DNA from: Lysinibacillus sp. JNUCC-52
Lineage (GTDB): Bacteria > Bacillota > Bacilli > Bacillales_A > Planococcaceae
DNA length: 64,000 nt
NCBI RefSeq assembly: GCF_015999545.1
Contig: NZ_CP065546.1
Location: forward strand, 310,001-374,000
Direction: 5' to 3'
The notes beneath the pieces were generated by a model. The model ran no database searches. It had not been told where the DNA came from and worked only from the letters and a program-made list of their open reading frames with translations. The translations under genes and the position numbers were made by a program. Below, one piece after another: positions 18,125-27,935 of this stretch; the stretch's first letter is position 1, and every line of letters starts with the position of its first letter.

Positions 18125-18998
18125 TAGTGTGTAACCGAAGCGGAGAAGCTTCTTTTAATTCCAATGAGGGATTTTTTGAATTCTGCCTATATTGCTGGAA
18201 ATAAACCTCTAACACATGTACAGGTACAAACAATCCAACTCGTCCATAGGGTTCCTTTTTCATCGTGGCGAAAATAATGCCGATTACCTCTCCATCGCTA
18301 TTTAGAACAGGGCTGCCACTATTGCCTTTGTATACAGGTGCTTGCATCATCATGACAGGCTCCTGCCAATTTTCAAGATAAGTTTCTTTAAGTAATGTGC
18401 CTTTATTAGCAATACCTGTGAAGGACAGTGGGTTACCGATGAAATAAACAGACTCATCCTTTAGATAACTAGGACTATTTGCGAGAGTTAGTGAGGGAAG
18501 ATTGCTACCCTTAACTTGCAAAAGTGCTAAATCAACTTCAGGAAAGCTTTGCAGTAACTGAGCTTCCATAAGCCCTTGTTCAGGAAATACAACGGACAAT
18601 GTAAGGGCGTCTTCTACTACATGAGCATTCGTAACAATTAGACCATCAGGTGAAATAGCAAAGCCTGTACCTTTACTTGAGCCTGTAGAAACCTCTACAA
18701 TCGCTTTTTTATATGTTTGAATATCTTCTTGTTGCGATAACTGACTGGAGACCTTTATAAATTCGATAGCTGGAATGGAGTAAATTTGAAAAATAAGCGC
18801 AAACGTATTAAAAAATAGTACGAATGCCATAACCCACATTATCCATTTTATCATCGGTTTTTGTTTCTTAGTCTTTTTACCACTGAGGTGTTGTGCTCTT
18901 TCCTCAGCTAGCGCTTTTTGTTGCTCTGCAAGTACAAGTTCTATGAATTCCTCTTCTGTTAATTCTTCCTCTGTAGAGTGCTTATGTATGTCGCTCAT
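18120..18998 (-). CDS. Membrane-anchored HtrA-like serine protease without PDZ
   Basis: The 292-aa protein has an acidic cytosolic N-terminus (1-48), one membrane segment (49-71) and an extracytoplasmic trypsin-like domain. The triad is intact: H126 in TNAHVV, D156 in EVDLALL and S227 in KGNSGSP. It ends about 60 residues after the serine with no PDZ domain, so it is shorter than HtrA/DegP. It likely degrades or checks misfolded exported proteins. RBS AAGGAGGTAG lies 7 nt before the ATG. Confidence 0.87.
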   Translation of the reverse strand: MSDIHKHSTEEELTEEEFIELVLAEQQKALAEERAQHLSGKKTKKQKPMIKWIMWVMAFVLFFNTFALIFQIYSIPAIEFIKVSSQLSQQEDIQTYKKAIVEVSTGSSKGTGFAISPDGLIVTNAHVVEDALTLSVVFPEQGLMEAQLLQSFPEVDLALLQVKGSNLPSLTLANSPSYLKDESVYFIGNPLSFTGIANKGTLLKETYLENWQEPVMMMQAPVYKGNSGSPVLNSDGEVIGIIFATMKKEPYGRVGLFVPVHVLEVYFQQYRQNSKNPSLELKEASPLRLHTI

Positions 18999-19020
18999 GA
19001 ATAGCTACCTCCTTACGTAA

Positions 19021-19047
19021 GAAAAAAGGCGCCAAGCAAGACGCCTG
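19021..19047 (-). terminator. Terminator after the ATT-start lipoprotein gene
   Basis: On the minus strand AGGCG and CGCCT form a stem followed by TTTTTTC. It lies between the lipoprotein gene and the protease gene, which therefore form separate units. Confidence 0.7.
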
Positions 19048-19057
19048 CTCAGTCATT

Positions 19058-19708
19058 TCATTCGATTTTTTGCAAAGTGGAAGTAATGGTAAATGATTCA
19101 CCGTTATTTGTTACCATTTCGTCTTTTGTATAGATTAATCCCACACCTTTTGCAAAATAGTTAAAGGTCGTCATATTGTCCTTTGTTTTCTTCAGCTCAA
19201 TGACATCGTGAAAAGTAGTTAAGCCCGTTGGTATTGAGGCTGTAGTCGAAAGAATTTCCCAACCATCGAAACGGTTTCCAACCTCTAATGGCAGTTGTAA
19301 AATGGTTTCAATAACTGGTAATGTTGCTATTTCTTGTGTTGTTGGCAATATTGGCGTTTCATCGACTGCTTCCATATAAACAAGTTCTACAGCAGACTTC
19401 GTAATCCGAAAGACCTTTAATAATGTGACACCACCGTTATTTTCTAATTGTGCTATTGTCATATCATCAATATAGGTTGTTTGAAGTGTGTAACTAGCAA
19501 ACTCGTTCCCTTCCCCTTGAAAATAAGCAGTTGTTCCATCTGGAGGGAAATAGGTAGTGAGAAGACTACTAAATGGTCGATTCGTTGCTTGTTCTTTAAC
19601 ATCTTGTTGATCAGATTTAGTCGAATGGCTAGACTGTGGGTTTGTAGTCGGACTCGTTGTACAGCCGACAAGTATTATTGCTAGAGAAAATAAGAAAAAG
19701 ATTCGAAT
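19058..19708 (-). CDS. Lipoprotein of unknown function, probable ATT start
   Basis: The mature domain (about 200 aa) has no family I recognise; it is beta-rich with aromatic and Thr-rich segments and the late motif KGVGLIYTKDE. The signal peptide reads RIFFLFSLAIILVGC with the lipobox LVGC. The frame extends to TTG 19729, but that start has no ribosome site and puts seven polar residues first. AAAGGAG at 19718-19724 is exactly 9 nt before an in-frame ATT (19706-19708), which yields a textbook lipoprotein signal, so I propose ATT initiation. Confidence 0.72.
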   Translation of the reverse strand: MRIFFLFSLAIILVGCTTSPTTNPQSSHSTKSDQQDVKEQATNRPFSSLLTTYFPPDGTTAYFQGEGNEFASYTLQTTYIDDMTIAQLENNGGVTLLKVFRITKSAVELVYMEAVDETPILPTTQEIATLPVIETILQLPLEVGNRFDGWEILSTTASIPTGLTTFHDVIELKKTKDNMTTFNYFAKGVGLIYTKDEMVTNNGESFTITSTLQKIE

Positions 19709-19770
19709 ATTATCAAACTCCTTTAGCAATTTTCTTTAAGTATACGTGAAGGAGTGCCTATATACGAATA

Positions 19771-20766
19771 TTAAGTGAACCAACTTTCTAACAACAAAAT
19801 GCGTTTATTTGTTGCATCTACTTTCACACGTAAGCCGATTGGCAATGGGTGCAGGGGATGTGTGTGACAACAATCTACCTCAGCCAAGATTGGTATAGGG
19901 TTCCCGTCCAGCAGTTCTACTAAAACATCATAAGGTTTTCGACCAGTTCCTTCATCATCATACTGCTCATGCTTGCCTAAAATAATCGCTGCAATTTTTT
20001 CGAAGTAGCCATGTAACTTTAACATAGCAAAGTTTTTTTCCACGACAGCAATTGTTTTGGATGTATCTTCTAATAATAAAATATCGCCTTCTTGAATTTG
20101 CGGGAAGTAGGGGGTTCCTATAAAGCCATACATCGTATTAATATTACCTCCGATTAATCGACCTTCGGCACTCCCTCGTTGAACAGTTATCCAAGAATTA
20201 TCGTGTTGCGTTTTTTCTGCTGTTTTTTCAAGCCAATTAACTCGGTCATCTGTCCAAATAGGGGGAATCGATACTTCATAAGGAATAGGTATAGTTTGCA
20301 TAAAGAGATCGATGAAATATTGTTCTGTGTAATTCACAAATGGTGGGAATTCACCAAATGTAGATGCAACAGAAGGTCCATAAAATACTGGCACGTCGGT
20401 TTTAGCATAGATGGCAAGGAGAATGGCCGTTACATCCGATAAACCAACTAGTATTTTAGGGGATTGTTGAATCGCTTCATAATCTATATAAGGCAACATA
20501 CTATTGGCATTTGTGCCGCCCATTGTAGGCAAAATCATTTTCACTGTAGGGTCATGTAATAGTTCATTGAGCTCCTGTGCGCGTTCCTTAGGTGAACCAG
20601 AACGATAAATATCATGTTTGCCAGTTAATGAACCTTCTTTAATTGAAAAGCCAAGTGCTTGTAATCGTGCCTTACCTCGTTCATATCGAGTATGAGCAAT
20701 AACGGAAGCTGGTTTTGAAGGCGAGTAAATGCCAATTGTATCGCCTTTTTGTAATGGGGAAAACAT
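19771..20766 (-). CDS. S66 peptidase (LD-carboxypeptidase / MccF-like)
   Basis: The 331-aa cytoplasmic serine peptidase belongs to family S66, which includes LD-carboxypeptidases of murein recycling and MccF immunity proteins. The nucleophile S110 sits in GLSDVTA, and the C-terminal DCCHTHP carries the catalytic His; the Glu between them is in the LLLEDT segment. It begins KGDTIGIYSPSKP as in the family. The extended MccF-type form makes either peptidoglycan fragment recycling or resistance to a peptidyl antibiotic possible. Single gene, divergent from the DinB gene. Confidence 0.88.
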   Translation of the reverse strand: MFSPLQKGDTIGIYSPSKPASVIAHTRYERGKARLQALGFSIKEGSLTGKHDIYRSGSPKERAQELNELLHDPTVKMILPTMGGTNANSMLPYIDYEAIQQSPKILVGLSDVTAILLAIYAKTDVPVFYGPSVASTFGEFPPFVNYTEQYFIDLFMQTIPIPYEVSIPPIWTDDRVNWLEKTAEKTQHDNSWITVQRGSAEGRLIGGNINTMYGFIGTPYFPQIQEGDILLLEDTSKTIAVVEKNFAMLKLHGYFEKIAAIILGKHEQYDDEGTGRKPYDVLVELLDGNPIPILAEVDCCHTHPLHPLPIGLRVKVDATNKRILLLESWFT

Positions 20767-20997
20767 AAAATACCTCTTTCTATTAGTTTAAGATGTAGCC
20801 CATTATACATGATTTAACAAAAATATGGGCAAAGTCTTTAACTTGAGGAAAGAGAGGTAAAAATCAACTGAAATTTAGAACAAGCGTAGTAAAGTTGGAA
20901 TCTAATAATATTTTTATGTAAACTAATAGCGCAAACTTGCGATACAGTTAGGATTTTACTATGATAATAAAGAGTTAAAATTTGGGGGGGCGATAAT

Positions 20998-21471
20998 ATG
21001 TATCGACATGTAGATGATTTTTTAAGCGAATGGACGGTTGCAGCGGAAGGTACTGCTAAAGTGCTAAAAGCAATGTCAGATGAATCACTAAGTCAAAGCA
21101 TTGTTGAAGGTCACAATTCTCTTGGCTGGTTAGGTTGGCATTTAGTTGGCGCTGCAGGCTATTTTAGTTATTTAGCAGGTTTAAAGGTACCTATGATTCG
21201 ACAAGAAGATCCTATTCCAGCATCAGCAGGTGAAATTGCTGCGACATATGAAAAGACAGCTACAAGTATTAAAGAAGAAGCGGCTAAGCTGTCAAATGAA
21301 GAATTACTGGAGGAAGTGAGAGGTTTTAAAGGACCGATTACTCGAGGCGCATTATTACGTGCACTAATTGACCACCAAACACATCATCGTGGTCAAATGA
21401 CCGTATTATTACGTCAAGCTGGCTTACCAGTTCCAGGTGTACTTGGACCAACAAAAGAAATGCAAAAATAG
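20998..21471 (+). CDS. DinB-family protein
   Basis: The 157-aa four-helix DinB/YfiT-type protein has metal-ligand histidines in GWHLVGA (about 51) and in HQTHHRGQM (about 126-130). Such proteins are often thiol-dependent metalloenzymes (bacillithiol transferase superfamily), but substrates are mostly unknown. A run of seven G just before ATG serves as ribosome site. Single gene with its own terminator. A second DinB-fold protein lies at 43559. Confidence 0.85.
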   Translation: MYRHVDDFLSEWTVAAEGTAKVLKAMSDESLSQSIVEGHNSLGWLGWHLVGAAGYFSYLAGLKVPMIRQEDPIPASAGEIAATYEKTATSIKEEAAKLSNEELLEEVRGFKGPITRGALLRALIDHQTHHRGQMTVLLRQAGLPVPGVLGPTKEMQK

Positions 21472-21479
21472 CAACAGGC

Positions 21480-21511
21480 AGCAAATACGAAAAGTATTTG
21501 CTGTTTTTTCA
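21480..21511 (+). terminator. Terminator after the first DinB gene
   Basis: AGCAAATAC pairs with GTATTTGCT, loop GAAAA, then T6. Confidence 0.85.
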
Positions 21512-21521
21512 TTCCTCTTAG

Positions 21522-21553
21522 AAAAAAGTTCCCCCAAGTGAATGGGGGAGCTT
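21522..21553 (-). terminator. Terminator after the ABC-F gene
   Basis: On the minus strand CTCCCCC pairs with GGGGGAA-type bases and ends in T6. Confidence 0.8.
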
Positions 21554-21567
21554 AATTGACGATTGGA

Positions 21568-23208
<1,641 letters not shown>

Positions 23209-23362
23209 TCATGAAATATGTTCCATAGTCTATAAACATTATGACATCAACGTTTACCGCTCATAGTTCAGTACTATATAGCACAATTAATAGTACAAAT
23301 TACTTGTTTTTCATTGAATAAAGATACAATTAATCACTTTTTAAGAAAATATATAGTTGTAG

Positions 23363-23391
23363 TTGACTTTCAAGATTGGATAATATAGAAT
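23363..23391 (+). promoter_or_regulatory. Promoter of the T-box leader
   Basis: TTGACT (23363-23368), a 17-bp spacer and TAGAAT (23386-23391). Transcription should start near 23398. Confidence 0.6.
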
Positions 23392-23409
23392 ATTCCAAAA
23401 TCATTAGTT

Positions 23410-23648
23410 GTTAAATTCTGTGAAAAAGAAAGTAGTTCATTTTGTGCTGCCAAGCGAATTAGGGATGGTGTGAGCCTAATGCAGACTATTTGAATGAAAC
23501 GCACTTTGGAGAAATTTCCCGAAATAGTAGTAGGGAATATCGGGGAGTCACCTCGTTATCAACAGAAAGTGGTCATAATTTTGGCAACTAGAGTGGTACC
23601 ACGGGAATCTATGCTCTCGTCTCTTAATTGAGACGAGGGCTTTTTTTT
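23410..23648 (+). ncRNA. T-box leader with arginine specifier
   Basis: The leader shows the T-box motif AGAGTGGTACCACG (23590-23603), a Stem I apical loop GGATGGTGTGAGCC (about 23463-23476) and the CTTTGGAG segment that follows the specifier region. CGC at 23500-23502, followed by A, fits the specifier position and encodes Arg, which agrees with the downstream arginyl-tRNA synthetase. Uncharged tRNA-Arg should stabilise the antiterminator and allow transcription. Confidence 0.92.
23613..23648 (+). terminator. T-box terminator
   Basis: GCTCTCGTCTC pairs with GAGACGAGGGC (one G-U pair), followed by eight T. The 5' arm begins just after the T-box motif, as required for the mutually exclusive antiterminator. 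Confidence 0.92.
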
Positions 23649-23670
23649 ATATAAAAGGGGGAATAAGTAC

Positions 23671-25350
23671 ATGAATTTACAAATTGCAAAAAGTATTGCT
23701 AGTGCGTTAAATAATCAAGTGGAAGTAGAAGAGATTGAAAAATTACTTGAAAAACCTAAACATGTAGACCTTGGTGATTTTTCATTACCATGTTTTAAAC
23801 TGGCTAAAAAGCTCGGGCAATCTCCTCAACTAATTGCATCTAATATTCAAAAAAACTTAACGTGTGATGTGATTCAGTCGGTTGAAATAGTCGGCGGATA
23901 TGTCAATTTATTTTTAAATCAACACATCATTACACAACAAGTATTAAAGCAAATTGTGAAAGAGCAACATTTATATGGCACAAGTTTAACGAGAAAAGGG
24001 AATGTTGTGTTCGATTTTTCTTCTCCTAATATTGCGAAGCCCTTTTCCATGGGGCATTTACGTTCAACTGTTATTGGTAATGCACTCGCCAATATCGCTG
24101 AGAAAAATGGCTATAACGCTATTCGTATTAATCATTTAGGTGATTGGGGAACACAGTTTGGAAAATTAATTGTTGCGTATAAACGATGGGGACATCAGCA
24201 AACAATTGAAGCTGCACCGATTGAGGAATTATTGAAAATCTATGTGAAGTTTCATGAAGAGGCAGAGCGAGATACTACTTTAATTGAGCAAGCGCGTGTT
24301 GCATTTAAAGCGTTAGAGGATAAGGACGAAGAAGCACTTGCGCTATGGCATTGGTTTAGAGAAGTATCGTTAGAAGAATTCAAAACACTATATCAGCTTC
24401 TTGGCATTCAATTTGATGCATACGATGGTGAAGCTTTCTATAATGATAAAATGCACACGGTAGTAAATGAATTACAAGAAAAAGGATTACTTACACTTTC
24501 TGAAGGTGCGTATGTTGTTGAATTAGAGAAAGAGGAAATGCCTCCTTGTATTATTACTAAAACAGACGGTGCTACACTATATGCTACGCGTGACTTAGCA
24601 GCAGCTTTTTATCGTATTCAACAATATCATCCTGAAAAAATAGTTTATGTTGTAGGACATGAACAAACGCTTCATTTCAAACAGTTATTTAATGTAGTGG
24701 AGAAAATGGGTTACGATTGGGCAAGTAATTTAAGTCATGTAGCTTTTGGGATGATTCTAAAAGAGGGCAAAAAAATGTCAACGCGTAAAGGCAAGATTGT
24801 GTTACTCAATGATGTGTTGACTGAAGCAATTGCTACAGCAAAACAAAATATTGAAATGAAAAATCCCAATTTACAAAATAAAGAAGAAGTAGCGAAGCAA
24901 GTTGGTGTCGGTGCTGTGATTTTCAACGACTTAAAAAATTATCGCTTACATGATATTGAGTTTTCAATTGAGCAAATGATGCAATTTGAAGGCGAGACAG
25001 GACCATATATTCAATACACATATGCTCGTATTTTTTCTATTTTAGAAAAAGCGAATGGGCAACTGGGGGAGATGACTTATCAACCATTAGGCGTGCAGGC
25101 ATGGCCAGTCATTCTGTTACTAGAACAATATCCTCGCGTTATTACAATTGCTTATGAACAAGCTGATCCGTCAATAGTTGCTAAATATGCTTTACATTTA
25201 GCACGATCGTTCAATAAATATTATGCAACTAATAAGATATTATCGAATGATGATAGACAAAATTCTCGTTTAGCTTTATGTCATTGTGTAGCAATGATTC
25301 TAGAAGATTCGTTAGCCCTTCTAGGCATTAACGCGCCTAAAAATATGTAA
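23671..25350 (+). CDS. argS: Arginyl-tRNA synthetase, non-canonical lineage
   Basis: The 559-aa class I synthetase charges tRNA-Arg. An N-terminal Add1 domain (about 1-105) precedes the catalytic domain with SSPNIAKPFSMGHLRST as the HIGH region and KKMSTRKGK as the KMSK region, and a DALR anticodon-binding C-terminus. The SSPNIAKPF form is the one I associate with lactobacilli, clostridia and fungi rather than the main ArgS of bacilli (SANPTGDLHLGHARG). With the T-box this looks like a second, arginine-starvation-induced copy or a replacement acquired by transfer. RBS AAAAGGGGGAA. Confidence 0.95.
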   Translation: MNLQIAKSIASALNNQVEVEEIEKLLEKPKHVDLGDFSLPCFKLAKKLGQSPQLIASNIQKNLTCDVIQSVEIVGGYVNLFLNQHIITQQVLKQIVKEQHLYGTSLTRKGNVVFDFSSPNIAKPFSMGHLRSTVIGNALANIAEKNGYNAIRINHLGDWGTQFGKLIVAYKRWGHQQTIEAAPIEELLKIYVKFHEEAERDTTLIEQARVAFKALEDKDEEALALWHWFREVSLEEFKTLYQLLGIQFDAYDGEAFYNDKMHTVVNELQEKGLLTLSEGAYVVELEKEEMPPCIITKTDGATLYATRDLAAAFYRIQQYHPEKIVYVVGHEQTLHFKQLFNVVEKMGYDWASNLSHVAFGMILKEGKKMSTRKGKIVLLNDVLTEAIATAKQNIEMKNPNLQNKEEVAKQVGVGAVIFNDLKNYRLHDIEFSIEQMMQFEGETGPYIQYTYARIFSILEKANGQLGEMTYQPLGVQAWPVILLLEQYPRVITIAYEQADPSIVAKYALHLARSFNKYYATNKILSNDDRQNSRLALCHCVAMILEDSLALLGINAPKNM

Positions 25351-25518
25351 TGTCTGATTTTAGCAATTTAATAAGGAATTCCCCGAAATATTGACGTTAT
25401 GTAGAAAAAATGGTAAAAATAAATATAAGAAATCAGATGTCTGACAACGATAGTAGTGAATCAAGTGCAGGTTGAATGACGAATAATGAAATTGGCATGA
25501 AGAAAGGTATTAAATGTT

Positions 25519-26703
25519 ATGAATAATAAACAATGGACGGCTTCAATAGTATTCGCTGTTGTTAGTATATTTTTCGTTGCCCTCAATATGCGACCTGCTG
25601 TAACGGGCATTGGCCCCTTGTTTAATGTATTAATGGAGTCGCTACAAGTATCCAATACACAAATGAGTCTACTAACATCCATTCCAGTGTTCTGTATGGG
25701 CCTGTTTGCACCAGTGGCTGTCCCGTTACAAAAACGTCTTGGTACGAAGTCTGCTATTGCATTGCTTTTAGCCCTGCTTGTATTTGCTAATGGATTACGG
25801 TTGTTAAAAGAAAGCTATGCATTGCTAGTCGTGACAAGTTTTATAGCAGGGTTTGCTATTGCCATTATCGGTCCGATGTTAAATGCATTTATAAAAGAAA
25901 AATTCCCGAGTCGCTTTACTACAGTTGTTGGGGTGTATTCTTTTGGTATTGGAACAGGTGCCACATTAAGCGCGGCATTAACAGTATCATTTTACAATGG
26001 CTTTCATCAAAATTGGACAGTTGCACTTGGTAGTTGGTCAGTGCTTGCAGTAATTGCTCTTATGATTTGGTTGCTTGTTATCCAAAACAAACAAGGTCAT
26101 CATCAGTCTGTACAAGGAGAATATCCTATAAAGGAAACTGCACGTAATCCGTGGAAAAACGGTCGAGCATGGACGATTTTACTTTATTTTGGTCTGCAAA
26201 CATCGCTCTTTTTCTCTATGATGTCGTGGTTAACACCAATGCTACAAGATAAAGGCTTCTCACTTGTGACTGCTAGTTCGATGCTTACATTTCTATCTAT
26301 TGTACAAATGATCGGAAATATTGTCGTACCGATGCTAATGGAAAAATGGCGAAGTCGCATTCGTTGGCTTCTAACATTAGCCATTATGGGGGTTATCGGC
26401 TTTGCATTATTATGGGTAGCAACAGGTTTAATGTTATGGGTGGCTGTCCTCATTATAGGGGTAGTACTTAGCGGATTGTTTCCTATCGGGTTATTATTAC
26501 CGTTGGATGAAGCACGGAATAACGAAGAAGCAAACAGTTGGTCATCGATGGTAATGTCAGGTGGATTTATGATGAGCGCTATTATTCCAACATTAATCGG
26601 TTATTGCTATGATTTAACGGGCAATCATTCGTTTACCTATGCAATATTTTTAGTTTTAATGTTAGGTATTATAGGTACATCACTCGTATTAAAGAAAAAA
26701 TAA
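25519..26703 (+). CDS. MFS transporter, CynX/NimT type
   Basis: The 394-aa protein has about 12 membrane segments. The first begins just after residue 8 and contains NMRPAVTGIGPL, characteristic of the cyanate/2-nitroimidazole (CynX/NimT) branch of the major facilitator family. Substrate is unknown. A GAAAGG ribosome site precedes ATG. The gene lies 168 nt after argS with no clear terminator between, so read-through from the T-box transcript is possible. Confidence 0.85.
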   Translation: MNNKQWTASIVFAVVSIFFVALNMRPAVTGIGPLFNVLMESLQVSNTQMSLLTSIPVFCMGLFAPVAVPLQKRLGTKSAIALLLALLVFANGLRLLKESYALLVVTSFIAGFAIAIIGPMLNAFIKEKFPSRFTTVVGVYSFGIGTGATLSAALTVSFYNGFHQNWTVALGSWSVLAVIALMIWLLVIQNKQGHHQSVQGEYPIKETARNPWKNGRAWTILLYFGLQTSLFFSMMSWLTPMLQDKGFSLVTASSMLTFLSIVQMIGNIVVPMLMEKWRSRIRWLLTLAIMGVIGFALLWVATGLMLWVAVLIIGVVLSGLFPIGLLLPLDEARNNEEANSWSSMVMSGGFMMSAIIPTLIGYCYDLTGNHSFTYAIFLVLMLGIIGTSLVLKKK

Positions 26704-26712
26704 ATACATGAC

Positions 26713-26747
26713 GGGCATGCTTGAATAATAGGGCATGCCTTTTTTTA
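26713..26747 (+). terminator. Terminator after the MFS gene
   Basis: GGCATGC pairs with GCATGCC, followed by T7. Confidence 0.82.
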
Positions 26748-26803
26748 ATAAATCATATTACAAAATGCATCCAGTAGTTCTCTCATGATGTCTAAATTAT
26801 TCA

Positions 26804-26934
26804 GTTGATTGCAGTGGAGGGCGGCGACTCCTGCGGGAACACCACAAAATGTAAGCCACAACAGACCGCGCGTTAGCGAGGGTTGTGGCTTACATTGTGC
26901 CCGCGGAAAGCGTCCGCCCGTAACGGAAATCAAC
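26804..26934. repeat. Dispersed palindromic element, copy A (131 bp)
   Basis: The element has end repeats GTTGATT and AATCAAC and a long inner stem of TGTAAGCCACAAC with its perfect complement GTTGTGGCTTACA. Constant words are GGCGGCGACTCCTGCGGGA near one end and CCCGCGGAAAGCG near the other. It is GC-richer than its surroundings. No frame of significance is present; a 64-aa minus frame across it is a by-product. Confidence 0.88.
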
Positions 26935-27123
26935 GGCATTCAAATGTAAAAATGCTATAAATAAAGTCAATAAGTATACTTTTAAAGGTAATTTTATGAG
27001 AAATTTGGTTCCAAAGAACAGGATTCTATTGTTTAGTCGAATGACTTGTTTGATGTTGAATTTTAGGAAACGATGTGATAATTTTTGGGTAAATTATTAA
27101 TTAATAAAGAAAGGTGGCAAAAA

Positions 27124-27717
27124 ATGAAGTTGAGTCATGTTTTAGTTGTAGTTGTTTTAACGGCGTTTCTGAGTATATATGGTACTTTTTTGATAATAAA
27201 AATGTACTATGCAAACGAAGAATCTGAAAGTGACAGAAGTCAACTCGAAAACAGTCAAGCAATTTCAAAAGTAGATGAAGTGGAAGCGTTTGTATCGACA
27301 GTGGATATATACTTCGGTTGGGAAAATCCAACTTATTCCAAGATGATTGATGAATGGAAATCTGGAGATGAACCCTTTGTCGATAACCTAGTGCAAGAAG
27401 TTATTCAACAAATGACACATCAAAAGATAATTGCAGATGAGAAAGAATCATCGATTATGATTACTCCCGAACGAATAAGTACATTGTTGCAAATGGTAGA
27501 GGAAAATAAAGATAGTTTCGATTATAGCGAGAAATATGTAGAGATATTAAAGCGGTGGAAACAAGATGATTTTTCAACGGTAGATCAAGACCATAACGAG
27601 ATGTGGTTTATTCAAGGAACAAAACAAGGTGGTATAGCCACAGGTATTGCGTCAAAAGAACAAGAGCAAGACTACATATTCCGAGTTTTTGGTATTCCAA
27701 AAGAAAAACAGAATTAA
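27124..27717 (+). CDS. DUF6241 membrane-anchored protein
   Basis: The 197-aa protein has an N-terminal membrane anchor (about 4-26) followed by an extracytoplasmic domain. The MTHQKIIADEKES and HNEMWFIQGTKQGG segments match what I know of DUF6241. Function unknown. ATG 27124 has AAAGGTGG 6 nt upstream; a longer frame from 27085 lacks a ribosome site. The terminator arm overlaps its stop codon. The protein is acidic. Confidence 0.78.
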   Translation: MKLSHVLVVVVLTAFLSIYGTFLIIKMYYANEESESDRSQLENSQAISKVDEVEAFVSTVDIYFGWENPTYSKMIDEWKSGDEPFVDNLVQEVIQQMTHQKIIADEKESSIMITPERISTLLQMVEENKDSFDYSEKYVEILKRWKQDDFSTVDQDHNEMWFIQGTKQGGIATGIASKEQEQDYIFRVFGIPKEKQN

Positions 27718-27737
27718 ATTCTGTTTTTCTTTTTTTA
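27702..27737 (+). terminator. Terminator overlapping the DUF6241 stop
   Basis: AGAAAAACAGAATT pairs with AATTCTGTTTTTCT, followed by T7. The stop codon lies in the loop. Confidence 0.8.
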
Positions 27738-27935
27738 TGTAGTATACGAAGAATGAATGAAAAAAATCAGTTCGTTTTTACTATTAATAAATAATAGGTT
27801 TTTCTTTTTTTTTGATAAAAGCGTTTCTTCTAAAGAAAATAAATAAATAATAATATTATGTAAACTTGAAACGAATGACATCCTTGTTTATGATAGAATA
27901 GGAAAGAAGATGAGAAAGAAAGTACTGGTGAATGT

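Noticed and set aside
26745-26939. A 64-aa minus-strand frame across repeat copy A
   Set aside because: It lies inside a noncoding palindromic element, and its sequence follows the repeat rather than a protein.
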